Shown: positions 25,998 through 35,481 of the stretch, one piece after another | Numbering within the stretch: the first letter of the stretch is position 1 | How the letters are laid out: every line of letters begins with the position of its first letter | Source: Oryzisolibacter sp. LB2S | Lineage (GTDB): Bacteria; Pseudomonadota; Gammaproteobacteria; Burkholderiales; Burkholderiaceae_C | Assembly (NCBI RefSeq): GCF_040732315.1 | Contig: NZ_CP160388.1 | Span: 2,012,494 to 2,076,493 of the forward strand | DNA: 64,000 nucleotides | Reading direction: 5' to 3' | Translations under genes and position numbers: made by a program | The notes under the pieces: generated by a model | What the model saw: the letters and a program-made list of their open reading frames with translations, nothing else | The model's database searches: none | Told to the model about the DNA's origin: nothing

Positions 25998-26010
25998 TCC
26001 CCCAAGCCCC

Positions 26011-27669
26011 ATGTCCGCGCCCGCCACCCTACGCCCGTCCTCCTACCGGCCCGAACCCCATCCCGCCCACCTGCCGCCGCACCTGCCGGCGCTGATCCGC
26101 CGCGCCGCGGCGCAGCATGGCGCCAAGGCCGCCATCGTCGATGGCGACACCACGCTGAGCTATGCCCAGCTGCTGCAGGCCAGCGAGCAGGTCGCGCGCA
26201 GCCTCATCGCCCTGGGCATTGCAGCCGGCGACCGCGTGGCGCTGTGGGCGCCCAACCTGCACGAGTGGATCGTCGCGGCCTGCGGCGTGCATGCGGCGGG
26301 CGCCATTCTGGTGCCGCTCAACACGCGCATGAAGGGGGCGGAGGCCGCCGACATCCTCGAGCGCAGCGGCGCGCGCCTGCTGTTCTCCATCGGCGACTTC
26401 CTGAACCAGTACTACCCCGCCCTGCTGCAGAACTGCCGGCCCGCGACCCTGGCCCATGTGGTGGTGCTGCGCGGCACGACGCGCGCGGGCGTCAGCGGCC
26501 CGGGTGACCACGCCTGGGCGGACTTCCTCGCGCTCGGCCGGGATGTGCCCGCCGACGCCGTGCAGGCACGCGAGGCGGCCCTGACGCCGCAAAGCACGGC
26601 CGACCTGATGTTCACCTCGGGCACGACGGGCCGCCCCAAGGGCGTGATGGCCGCGCATGGGCCCACCATCCGCGCGTTCGACGAATGGTCGCGCGTGGTC
26701 GAGCTCGGTGAGGACGATCGCTACCTCATCGTCAACCCGTTCTTTCACACCTTTGGCTACAAGGCAGGCTGGGTCGCGGCCTTTGTGCGCGGCGCCACGG
26801 TCTACCCCGAGCAGGTGTTCGACGCCGACGCCGTGCTCGGCCGCATCGCGCGCGACCGCATCAGCTTTCTGCCCGGCCCGCCCACGCTGTTCCTGACCAT
26901 GCTGGCCCACCCCCAGCTCAAGAGCTACGACCTGTCCTCGCTGCGCTCCTCGGTCACGGGCGCGGCCACCGTGCCGCCCGTGCTCATCGAGCGCATGCGC
27001 GGCGAGCTCGGCATCGCCAACGTCACCACCGCCTACGGCCTCACGGAATGCGGCGGCTGCGCCACGCTGTGCGAGCCCAGCGACAGCGCCGAGACCGTGG
27101 CCAGCACCTGTGGCCACGCCCTGCCCGGCACCGAGGTGCGCTGCGTCGACGACCAGGGCCGCGACGTACCCGCGGGCGAGGCCGGTGAGGTGCTGCTGCG
27201 CGGCTACCACGTGATGCAGGGCTACTTCGAGGACGAGGCCGCCACGCGCGAGGCCATAGACGCGGACGGCTGGCTGCACACGGGCGACGTGGGCGTGCTG
27301 GACGCGCGCGGCTACCTGCGCATCACCGACCGGCTCAAGGACATGTTCATCGTCGGCGGCTTCAACTGCTACCCGGCGGAGATAGAGCGCCTGCTCTCGG
27401 CCCACCCCGACATCGCCCAGGTGGCCGTGGTCGGCGTGCCCGACGAGCGCATGGGCGAGGTCGGCTGCGCCTGCGTCATCACGCGCAGCGGCCAGCCCAT
27501 GGACCCGCAGGCCCTGATCGCCTGGGCGCGCGCCCACATGGCCAACTACAAGGTCCCGCGCCATGTGCTGAGCTTTTCGCAGTTCCCGGTCAACGCCTCG
27601 AACAAGGTGGTCAAGCGCGAGCTGCAGCAGCAGGCACGCGCGCAATGCCAGACCAGCCAGACCGCGTAG
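26011..27669 (+). CDS. Acyl-CoA synthetase, FadD3-like (ring C/D propanoate ligase)
   Basis: A 552-aa class-I adenylate-forming enzyme. Motifs are [14 protein letters not shown] (near 203), [30 protein letters not shown] and the hinge [15 protein letters not shown], ending with [10 protein letters not shown] carrying the catalytic lysine. The HTFGYKAG segment resembles FadD3, which activates HIP, the C/D-ring acid left after ring A/B removal. Position directly after kstD-HSD-kshB supports this. A side-chain ligase is the alternative. Starts at ATG 26011, 13 nt after kshB. Confidence 0.8.
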   Translation: MSAPATLRPSSYRPEPHPAHLPPHLPALIRRAAAQHGAKAAIVDGDTTLSYAQLLQASEQVARSLIALGIAAGDRVALWAPNLHEWIVAACGVHAAGAILVPLNTRMKGAEAADILERSGARLLFSIGDFLNQYYPALLQNCRPATLAHVVVLRGTTRAGVSGPGDHAWADFLALGRDVPADAVQAREAALTPQSTADLMFTSGTTGRPKGVMAAHGPTIRAFDEWSRVVELGEDDRYLIVNPFFHTFGYKAGWVAAFVRGATVYPEQVFDADAVLGRIARDRISFLPGPPTLFLTMLAHPQLKSYDLSSLRSSVTGAATVPPVLIERMRGELGIANVTTAYGLTECGGCATLCEPSDSAETVASTCGHALPGTEVRCVDDQGRDVPAGEAGEVLLRGYHVMQGYFEDEAATREAIDADGWLHTGDVGVLDARGYLRITDRLKDMFIVGGFNCYPAEIERLLSAHPDIAQVAVVGVPDERMGEVGCACVITRSGQPMDPQALIAWARAHMANYKVPRHVLSFSQFPVNASNKVVKRELQQQARAQCQTSQTA

Positions 27670-27680
27670 GCCTGGAAAAC

Positions 27681-27743
27681 TTCAAGCCAAAACAGCCTCC
27701 AGCACCCGCCAGTCAAGCGTAGACAGCTATTCAATCAATAGCA
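27681..27743 (+). repeat. Dispersed repeat (type B), copy 2
   Basis: Holds GTCAAGCGTAGACAGCTATT and the small palindrome GCTATT-CAATC-AATAGC (27726-27742). It fills the gap between the FadD3-like gene and the next SDR; no activator box is seen here. Confidence 0.65.
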
Positions 27744-27782
27744 TCCACAGCACGGGCAGGCGAGACACCAGAGGAGACAGAC

Positions 27783-28583
27783 ATGCGATTGCACGACAGA
27801 GTGGCCCTGATCACCGGCGCCGCGGCCGGCATAGGCGCCGGAGTGGCGCGGCGCTTTGCGCGCGAGGGCGCGAGCCTGTGGCTGTGCGACATCGACGGCG
27901 CCGCCTGCGCGGCGCTGGCCGACGCGCTGCACCACAGCCATGGCGTGGCGGTGCAGACCAGCGCCTGCGACGTGACCGTCCAGGACCAGGTGCTGGCCAC
28001 GGTGCAGGCCGCCATTGCCCACTTTGGCCGCGTTGACATCCTGGTCAACAACGCCTGGGGTCGGCGCCCCGGCCAGCGCGGCTATGCCGCGGTGCAGGAC
28101 CTGCAGACCGAGGACGTCGACTGGGCCATGGACATGGCGCCCAAGGCCGCACTGTGGGCCATGCAGGCCGTCCAGCCCGGCATGCGCGCGCGCGGCTGGG
28201 GGCGCATCATCAACATGTGCTCGCTCAACGGCGTCAACGCCCACCCCTACACGGGTGACTACAACATGGCCAAGGAGGCGCTGCGCACGCTCACGCGCAC
28301 GGCGGCGCGCGAATGGGCGGCCGACGGCATCTGCTGCAACGCCATCTGCCCCGGCGCCGCGACCGAGGCCTACCGCCAGTTCGCCAAGGCCAACCCCGAC
28401 AACGCCGCCCAGCTGCTGCGCCTGAACCCCATGGGCCGCATGGGCGACCCCGAGAACGACATCGGCAGCGTGGCGCTGTTCCTGGCCAGCGACGATTGCC
28501 GCTACCTCACGGGCAACACCTTGTTCGTCGATGGCGGCAGCCACATCAACGGCGTGCCCTGGCTGCCCCAGACCAAGGCGTGA
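27783..28583 (+). CDS. Short-chain dehydrogenase/reductase (SDR)
   Basis: A 266-aa SDR with TGAAAGIG (11-18), NNAW in place of NNAG, MCSLNGVNAHPYTGDYNMAK (Ser, Tyr and Lys) and GNTLFVDGGSH. AGAGGAGA lies before ATG 27783. The Gly to Trp change after NNA is uncommon. It starts a small group with the next SDR and the NTF2-like gene, after a 113-nt gap containing a dispersed repeat, and may still belong to the long upstream operon. Role probably in ring C/D or side-chain beta-oxidation; substrate unknown. Confidence 0.8.
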   Translation: MRLHDRVALITGAAAGIGAGVARRFAREGASLWLCDIDGAACAALADALHHSHGVAVQTSACDVTVQDQVLATVQAAIAHFGRVDILVNNAWGRRPGQRGYAAVQDLQTEDVDWAMDMAPKAALWAMQAVQPGMRARGWGRIINMCSLNGVNAHPYTGDYNMAKEALRTLTRTAAREWAADGICCNAICPGAATEAYRQFAKANPDNAAQLLRLNPMGRMGDPENDIGSVALFLASDDCRYLTGNTLFVDGGSHINGVPWLPQTKA

Positions 28584-28618
28584 CGCAACAACCGACCTCA
28601 ACCGACAAGGGAATCCCC

Positions 28619-29518
28619 ATGCCATTCACCCCACCAGGCAATGCAGGCGGCGTCGCCGTCGTCACCGGCGCCAGCCGCGGCGTAGGCCAGGGCATTGCCC
28701 AGGCGCTGGGCGCCGCGGGCATGACGGTGTACGTGACCGGGCGCAGCACCCGTGAGGGCGAGCGCCGGCTCGGCGACGCGCCGCTGCACGGCACCATCCA
28801 CAGCAGCGCCGCCGCCGTCACGGCAGCCGGCGGGCGCGGCATTGCCGTGGCCTGCGACCATGGCGACGACGACCAGGTAGCCGCCCTGTTCGACCGCATC
28901 GCCGCCGAGCAGGGGCGCATCGACATCCTTGTGAACAACGCCCTGGCGATCGACGACAGCCTGATCGCGCCCGGCCCGTTCTGGCAAAAACCCCTGGCCC
29001 AGGCAGAGATGCTCAACGTCGGCCTGCGCTCGCACTATGTCGCGAGCTACCACGCCGCGCCGCTCTTGCTGGCCGCGGGGCGCGATGGCGGCGCGCTCGT
29101 GGTGTTCACCTCGTCGTTCGGCGCGGGCTGCTACATGCACGGCCCGGCCTACGGCGCGCAAAAGGCCGGCTGCGACAAGATGGCCTTTGACATGGCCGTG
29201 GACTTCGAGGGCCAGGGCGTGGCCGCGCTGTCGCTGTGGCTGGGTGTGCAGCGCACCGAGCGCACCGAGATCGCCGCGCGCGCGCGCAGCGACGCCTATG
29301 GCGACTTCATGGCACGCAGCGAAAGCCCACAGTTCGTCGGCCGCACCATCCATGCGCTCTGGCGCGACCCGCAGCTCGCGCAGCGCAGCGGCCAGACGCT
29401 GATCGTGGCCGAGCTCGCGCAGGAATACGGCCTGCGCGACGAGGGCGAGCGCAGCCCGCCGAGCTGGCGCGAGTTCCTCGGCGCGCCCCGCCCCTTCCAC
29501 CCCGCCCGCGTGAGCTGA
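28619..29518 (+). CDS. Atypical SDR-family oxidoreductase
   Basis: A 299-aa protein with TGASRGVGQG (about 18-27) and TGRST, the extended N-terminal insertion GERRLGDAPLHGTIHSSA, NNALAI in place of NNAG, and YGAQKAGCDKMA as the Tyr-x3-Lys segment. The C-terminal part (LIVAELAQEYGLRDE) is unlike classical SDRs and resembles DHRS1-like proteins. ATG 28619 follows ACAAGGGAATCCCC. It is 35 nt after the previous SDR and 10 nt before the NTF2-like gene. Confidence 0.8.
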   Translation: MPFTPPGNAGGVAVVTGASRGVGQGIAQALGAAGMTVYVTGRSTREGERRLGDAPLHGTIHSSAAAVTAAGGRGIAVACDHGDDDQVAALFDRIAAEQGRIDILVNNALAIDDSLIAPGPFWQKPLAQAEMLNVGLRSHYVASYHAAPLLLAAGRDGGALVVFTSSFGAGCYMHGPAYGAQKAGCDKMAFDMAVDFEGQGVAALSLWLGVQRTERTEIAARARSDAYGDFMARSESPQFVGRTIHALWRDPQLAQRSGQTLIVAELAQEYGLRDEGERSPPSWREFLGAPRPFHPARVS

Positions 29519-29528
29519 AGGATCTGCC

Positions 29529-29969
29529 ATGGACATCGAACAACGCATCGCGCGCCTGGAGGCCCTGGAGGCCATACGCCAGCTCAAGCATCGCTACCTG
29601 AACGCCTGCGACCTGAAAGAAGTCGAGACGATTCGCGACTGCTTTGCCACCGGCCCCATCACCATCGACTACGGCCCGCTGGGCATCTACCACGACCGCG
29701 ACAGCTTCATCGCGCTCTACCAAAGCCTGGCCTGCCAGCCGCGCGTGCGCGATAGCCACCATGGGGCCAACCCCGAGATTGAGCTGATCGACGCCGACAA
29801 CGCGCGCGGCCGCTGGGCCCTGTCCTACTTCAACCTGGACGCCGACACCGGCGCCACGCGCCGCCTGGGCGTGATGTACCACGACGCCTACCGCCGCATC
29901 GCCGGCCGGTGGAAGATCGTCGCCACGCGCTCGACCATCCTGGCCGAGGTCGTGGGCCAGAACGGCTGA
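29529..29969 (+). CDS. SnoaL/NTF2-fold protein
   Basis: A 146-aa protein beginning IEQRIARLEALEAIRQLKHRYLNACD, the typical start of SnoaL-like NTF2-fold enzymes, and ending with MYHDAYRRIAGRWKIVATRST. Members include ketosteroid isomerases, scytalone-dehydratase-like enzymes and bile-acid 7alpha-dehydratase BaiE. An isomerase or dehydratase role in steroid turnover is possible, but no catalytic residues can be assigned with confidence. It is 10 nt after the SDR and is the last plus-strand gene before a convergent CoA transferase. Confidence 0.75.
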   Translation: MDIEQRIARLEALEAIRQLKHRYLNACDLKEVETIRDCFATGPITIDYGPLGIYHDRDSFIALYQSLACQPRVRDSHHGANPEIELIDADNARGRWALSYFNLDADTGATRRLGVMYHDAYRRIAGRWKIVATRSTILAEVVGQNG

Positions 29970-30008
29970 ATGTCGACCGCGCGGCGCGGCGCAGGCCGCG
30001 CGCGGCCT

Positions 30009-31175
30009 TCAGGCGCAGGCGCCCTGGGCCCGCAGGCGGGCCAGGGCCTCGCCGTCCAGCCCGAGTTCGGCCAGCACCTCGTCGGTATGCTCGCCGCAGC
30101 GCGCGCCCAGCGACGGCGCCCTGGCCGGGGTGCGCGACAGGCGCGGCGCGGGCGCCGGCTGGCGCTGGCCCTCAACATCGACGAACAGGCCGCGCGCGGC
30201 GTTGTGCGGATGCTCGGCGGCCTCGGCCAGGCTCAGCACGGGCGCGAAGCAGACATCCGTACCCTCGAGCAGTGCCTGCCATTCGGCGCGGCTGCGCGAC
30301 TTGATCCGCGCCGCGACCCGCTGCTTGAGCGCGGGCCAGCTGCGATGGTCGTACTGGCCGGCCGGGTTCACGTCGTCCAGGCCCAGGCGCCGGAGCAACT
30401 CGGCATAGAACTGCGGCTCGATCGCGCCCAGCGTGATGTGCTCGCGGTCGGCACATTCGAACACCTCGTAGAAGGGCGAGCTGTTGGCAAACAGGTTGCG
30501 CCGCGCGTCGTCGCTCCAGAAGCCGTTGAAGCGCATCTGGTGCACCAGGGTGCTCATGGCGGCCACGCCGTCGATCATGGCCGCATCCACCACCTGGCCC
30601 TTGCCCGAGGCCCTGGCCTCATGCAGGGCGCAGACCAGACCAAAGGCCAGAAACATCGCGCCGCCCGCCATGTCGCCGACGATGGTCGGGGGTACCACGG
30701 GCGCCTGACCTTCGCGGCGCGAGGTGGAGAGCACGCCGGTCAGCGCCACGTAATTGATGTCATGGCCGGCCGCCTGTGCCAGCGGGCCGCTCTGGCCCCA
30801 GCCGGTCACGCGGCCATAGACCAGGCTGGGCCGGCGCGCGGCCGCGGCCTCGGGGCCAAAGCCCAGGCGCTCCATCACGCCGGGGCGAAAACCCTCGATC
30901 AGCGCGTCGGCCGATGCGATCAGCGCCCATGCGGCATCGCGCCCGGCCTCGGACTTGAGATCCAGCGCCACCGAGCGCTTGCCCCGGTTCGTGGCCGCGC
31001 GCGGGTAGCGAGCGGCGGCGGCCGCCTGGTCCGCGCGGTCGATCACGATCACGTCGGCACCCATGTCGGCCAGCATCATGCCGGCGAACGGTCCGGGGCC
31101 TATGCCGGCGAACTCGATCACGCGCACACCATGCAAGGGGCCGCGCGAAGCTGGATGGGGGGAGGGGTCTGTCAT
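30009..31175 (-). CDS. Class III CoA-transferase, alpha-methylacyl-CoA racemase-like (AMACR)
   Basis: A 388-aa CaiB/BaiF-family protein. N-terminal GVRVIEFAGIGPGPFAGMMLADMGADVI is the family signature. GDMAGGAMFLAFGL contains the catalytic aspartate, and NRGKRSVALDLKS and FRPGVMERLG are conserved in racemases. AMACR epimerises 2-methylacyl-CoA, needed for C25- or C20-branched sterol side chains. ATG 31175 gives the family start; no good ribosome binding site is seen. It is divergent from the winged-helix regulator, with about 146 nt between them. Confidence 0.88.
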   Translation of the reverse strand: MTDPSPHPASRGPLHGVRVIEFAGIGPGPFAGMMLADMGADVIVIDRADQAAAAARYPRAATNRGKRSVALDLKSEAGRDAAWALIASADALIEGFRPGVMERLGFGPEAAAARRPSLVYGRVTGWGQSGPLAQAAGHDINYVALTGVLSTSRREGQAPVVPPTIVGDMAGGAMFLAFGLVCALHEARASGKGQVVDAAMIDGVAAMSTLVHQMRFNGFWSDDARRNLFANSSPFYEVFECADREHITLGAIEPQFYAELLRRLGLDDVNPAGQYDHRSWPALKQRVAARIKSRSRAEWQALLEGTDVCFAPVLSLAEAAEHPHNAARGLFVDVEGQRQPAPAPRLSRTPARAPSLGARCGEHTDEVLAELGLDGEALARLRAQGACA

Positions 31176-31276
31176 GAGAGGAACCGGAGGAGGAGCGCCT
31201 GGCGCGCGATGGAGCAGATGCTGACGAGGCGCCCCGCTGCCCGCCTCCTCCGTTTGTAGTATGCGGGCCGCCCAGG

Positions 31277-31293
31277 GCGCAGAAATACTGCGC
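31277..31293. promoter_or_regulatory. Candidate operator palindrome before the winged-helix regulator
   Basis: Perfect GCGCAG-AAATA-CTGCGC palindrome, 29 nt upstream of ATG 31322 in the divergent AMACR/regulator gap. Likely an autoregulatory site. No GGACGATG box is present here. Confidence 0.4.
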
Positions 31294-31321
31294 TCGCAGC
31301 ATGTATTCACCTGGAGGCAAC

Positions 31322-31870
31322 ATGGCCACAGCCTCGTCCCCCGGCGCGTCCCCCAGCACATCAGGCCGCCGCACCGCCCGCGCCGTCAAGACCGCGTCCG
31401 ACAAGGCCGCGCGCATGGAGCGCCATGCCTATCAGATATCGCACCTGATCGCGGGCTTCACCGTTCCCTTGATGAGAAACCTTTACCGCCAGTTCGATGG
31501 CGACATGGTGCAGATCATCGTGCTCGGCGAGATCTCGCTGCACAACGTCTCGCAGTTCTTCCGCAAGAGCGGCGCCGACGCACCGGAAAAGCTGCTCGAC
31601 GACATGGAGCGCCGCGGCCAGCTCATGAGTCCGTGCAACGCGCTGTCCATCAGCCAGGCCACGGGAATCCCGCGCGAGACCGTGCGGCGCAAGGTGGCCC
31701 AGCTGATCGAGAAGGGCTGGCTCTACCGCGACGAACGCAAGCGCCTCGTGGTGCGCCAGGGGGTCAATGCCGGGTTCACCAAGCGCAACGCCGAGGCCGC
31801 GCGGGACATTCTCGAACTCGCGGCCAAGCTGCAGGCCCTGCTCGCGGCCGACGACGAGGAGCAGGACTGA
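31322..31870 (+). CDS. Winged-helix transcriptional regulator
   Basis: A 182-aa protein. Residues 1-30 are Ser/Ala/Arg-rich and probably disordered. Residues about 38-90 are helical (ISHLIAGFTVPLMRNLYRQFDGDMVQIIVLGEI written in parts). The DNA-binding segment SISQATGIPRETVRRKVAQL (about 109-128) is a clear helix-turn-helix, followed by the wing RDERKRLVV. ATG 31322 has GGAGG 7 nt before it. It resembles small winged-helix regulators seen in beta-proteobacterial catabolic clusters. It could act on the AMACR and thiolase promoters on either side; a role at the GGACGATG boxes cannot be excluded. Confidence 0.75.
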   Translation: MATASSPGASPSTSGRRTARAVKTASDKAARMERHAYQISHLIAGFTVPLMRNLYRQFDGDMVQIIVLGEISLHNVSQFFRKSGADAPEKLLDDMERRGQLMSPCNALSISQATGIPRETVRRKVAQLIEKGWLYRDERKRLVVRQGVNAGFTKRNAEAARDILELAAKLQALLAADDEEQD

Positions 31871-31934
31871 AATGCACTTCGAACATGCGCCCGGGCCGCG
31901 CCGACCAAAGTACCCAAATTGGGTTTTCCCCTTC

Positions 31935-31953
31935 GCAGAACCGGCCGTTCTGC
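31935..31953. promoter_or_regulatory. Candidate operator palindrome before the thiolase operon
   Basis: Perfect 19-bp palindrome GCAGAAC-CGGCC-GTTCTGC, 106 nt upstream of ATG 32059; a second, ACCCAA-A-TTGGGT, lies at 31912-31924. The 188-nt gap holds no gene I can support. These may control the boxless 32059-43474 gene block. Confidence 0.4.
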
Positions 31954-32058
31954 ACCAGACTAGATCCCGCAATCGCGCCTGCGCGATGAATCGCCCCCAT
32001 AGGCTCAAGGCCCACGCCCAGCCTTTGTGAAACCCAACCCCTGACTCGGGAACCTCAG

Positions 32059-33264
<1,206 letters not shown>

Positions 33265-33287
33265 CGCAGCGAAACAAGAGAGACGAT

Positions 33288-35444
33288 ATGCAAGACATCA
33301 TCCGCTACGCCGTCGACGCCGACGGCATCGCCACGCTCACCATCGACTATCCGGGCAAGACCATGAACGTCATCGACCAGGCGTTCATGGACAGCCTGTC
33401 GGCCTGCATAGACCGCATCACGGCCGACGCAGGCGTCAAGGGCGCCATCGTGACCTCGGGCAAGGACGCCTTCGTCGCCGGCGCCGACCTGATCACCATG
33501 GAGCAGAACATCGACAGCATGGCCGACATCCCGGCCGACGAGCTGTTCGACAAATGTGCCTCCCTCTCCCGCCTGCTGCGCCGCATGGAGACCTGCGGCA
33601 AGCCCTTCGCCGCCGCCATCAACGGCGTGGCCATGGGCGGCGGCCTGGAGATCTGCCTGGCCTGCCACTACCGCGTGGCCTCCGACGCGCCCGGCCTGAT
33701 GCTGGGCCTGCCCGAGGTGCAGGTCGGCCTGCTGCCGGGCGCCGGCGGCACGCAGCGCCTGATGCGCCTGCTCGGCATCATGGGCGCCATACCCTACCTC
33801 ATGGAGGGCAAGCACGCCAGCGCCGCCAAGGCCAAGGAGCTCGGCATCATCCACGCCGTGGCGCCAGCCGGCGAGCTGCTGGCCACGGCCAAAAAGTGGC
33901 TGCTCGAGTCGCCCAACTGCGTCCAGCCCTGGGATGCCAAGGGCTTCCGGATTCCCGGCGGCAACGCGCTCGACCCGCGCGTGGCGCCGAGCTTCGTGGT
34001 CGGCAACGCCATGGTGCAGGCCAACACCTACCACAACCTGCCGGCACCGCACGCCATCCAGAGCTGCCTGTACGAGGGCAGCCTGCTGCCCATGGACAAG
34101 GCCCTGCGCATCGAGAGCAAATACCTGTCCACCCTCACGCGCAGCCAGGTCTCGCGCGCCATGGTGCGCACGCTGTTCGTCAGCAAGACCAAGGCCGAGA
34201 AGGGTCTGCACCGCCCCGCCGGCCTTGCCCCCTTCCGCTGCCGCAAGCTCGGCATGATAGGCGCCGGCATGATGGGCGGCGGCATCGCGCTCAACGCCGC
34301 GCAGCGCGGCATCGATGTGGTGCTGATCGACCGTGACCAGGAGAGCGCCGCGCGGGGCAAAGGCTATGCCGAGAAGGCGCTCCGGCGCCTCGTCGAGAAG
34401 GGCCGCTCCACGCAGGAAAAGGCCGACGCCATCCTCGCGCGCATCACCCCGACCACCGACTACGAGCTGCTGCGCGACGCCGACATGGTGGTCGAGGCCG
34501 TGTTCGAGGACCGCGCCGTCAAGGCCGAGGTCACGAAGAAGCTCGACGCCGTGCTGCCCGAGCAATGCGTGCTGGCCAGCAACACCTCGGCCATACCGAT
34601 CACGCTGCTGGCCCAGGCCAGCAGCCGGCCCGAGCGCTTCATCGGCCTGCATTTCTTCTCGCCCGCGGACCGCATGCCGCTGGTCGAGGTGATCCGCGGC
34701 CGCAAGACCTCGGACGCCACCCTGGCGCAGGCGCTGGACTTCATCGCCCAGCTCAGGAAGACCCCCATCGTGGTCAACGACCACCAGGGCTTTTTCACGA
34801 GCCGCTTCATTGGCGCCTTCGTCGACGACGCCATCGGCATGGTGGCCGAGGGCATCACCCCGGCGCTCATCGAGAACTGCGCCAGGCACGCGGGCATGCC
34901 CGTGGGGCCACTGGCCATCACCGACGAGCTGTCCATCGAGCTGGCCGTGCACGCCGGCCAGGCGCAGGCGCGCGACTTCCCCGAGACCTACAAGGCGGGG
35001 CGCTCGGTACCTGTGCTCAAGCGGCTGTACGACCTGGGCCGGCTGGGCAAGAAGGTCGGCAAGGGCTTCTACGAGTACGACGAGGCCGGCAAGCGCATCT
35101 GGAAGGGCCTGGCCGAGATCTACCCGCTGGCCGCACAGCAGCCCGATCCCCACGACCTGAAGCAGCGCATTCTCTATGTGCAGGCCGTGGAGGCGGCGCG
35201 CGCCATGGAGGACGGCGTGCTGCTCAACCCCGCCGACGGCGACGTGGGCTCCATCCTGGGCGTGGGCTTCCCGGCCTACACCGGCGGCCCGTTCTGCTTC
35301 ATCGACGGCATAGGCCTGCCGGCCTTCGTCGCCGAGGCCGACCGCCTGGCCGACCTGTTCGGCGAACAGCTGCGCCCGCCACAGCTGCTGCGCGACATGG
35401 CCGCCAAGGGCCAGACCTTCTACGGCCGCATGGCACGCGCCTGA
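33288..35444 (+). CDS. FadB-like bifunctional enoyl-CoA hydratase/3-hydroxyacyl-CoA dehydrogenase
   Basis: A 718-aa multifunctional beta-oxidation protein. The crotonase domain occupies about residues 1-190 (FVAGADL, NGVAMGGGLEICLACHYRVA, LPEVQVGLLPGAGGTQRL). The 3-hydroxyacyl-CoA dehydrogenase starts near 318 with MIGAGMMGGGIALNAA and includes HFFSPADRMPLVEVI with the catalytic His-Glu, and ends in a second HCDH domain (GILGVGF-type SILGVGFPAYTGGP). It pairs with the thiolase 23 nt upstream to form an FadAB-type unit. Start ATG 33288 follows AAGAGAGACGAT. Confidence 0.92.
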   Translation: MQDIIRYAVDADGIATLTIDYPGKTMNVIDQAFMDSLSACIDRITADAGVKGAIVTSGKDAFVAGADLITMEQNIDSMADIPADELFDKCASLSRLLRRMETCGKPFAAAINGVAMGGGLEICLACHYRVASDAPGLMLGLPEVQVGLLPGAGGTQRLMRLLGIMGAIPYLMEGKHASAAKAKELGIIHAVAPAGELLATAKKWLLESPNCVQPWDAKGFRIPGGNALDPRVAPSFVVGNAMVQANTYHNLPAPHAIQSCLYEGSLLPMDKALRIESKYLSTLTRSQVSRAMVRTLFVSKTKAEKGLHRPAGLAPFRCRKLGMIGAGMMGGGIALNAAQRGIDVVLIDRDQESAARGKGYAEKALRRLVEKGRSTQEKADAILARITPTTDYELLRDADMVVEAVFEDRAVKAEVTKKLDAVLPEQCVLASNTSAIPITLLAQASSRPERFIGLHFFSPADRMPLVEVIRGRKTSDATLAQALDFIAQLRKTPIVVNDHQGFFTSRFIGAFVDDAIGMVAEGITPALIENCARHAGMPVGPLAITDELSIELAVHAGQAQARDFPETYKAGRSVPVLKRLYDLGRLGKKVGKGFYEYDEAGKRIWKGLAEIYPLAAQQPDPHDLKQRILYVQAVEAARAMEDGVLLNPADGDVGSILGVGFPAYTGGPFCFIDGIGLPAFVAEADRLADLFGEQLRPPQLLRDMAAKGQTFYGRMARA

Positions 35445-35481
35445 GGCCGATGAACGCAACGCGTCGAGAATGAGGAAGACC

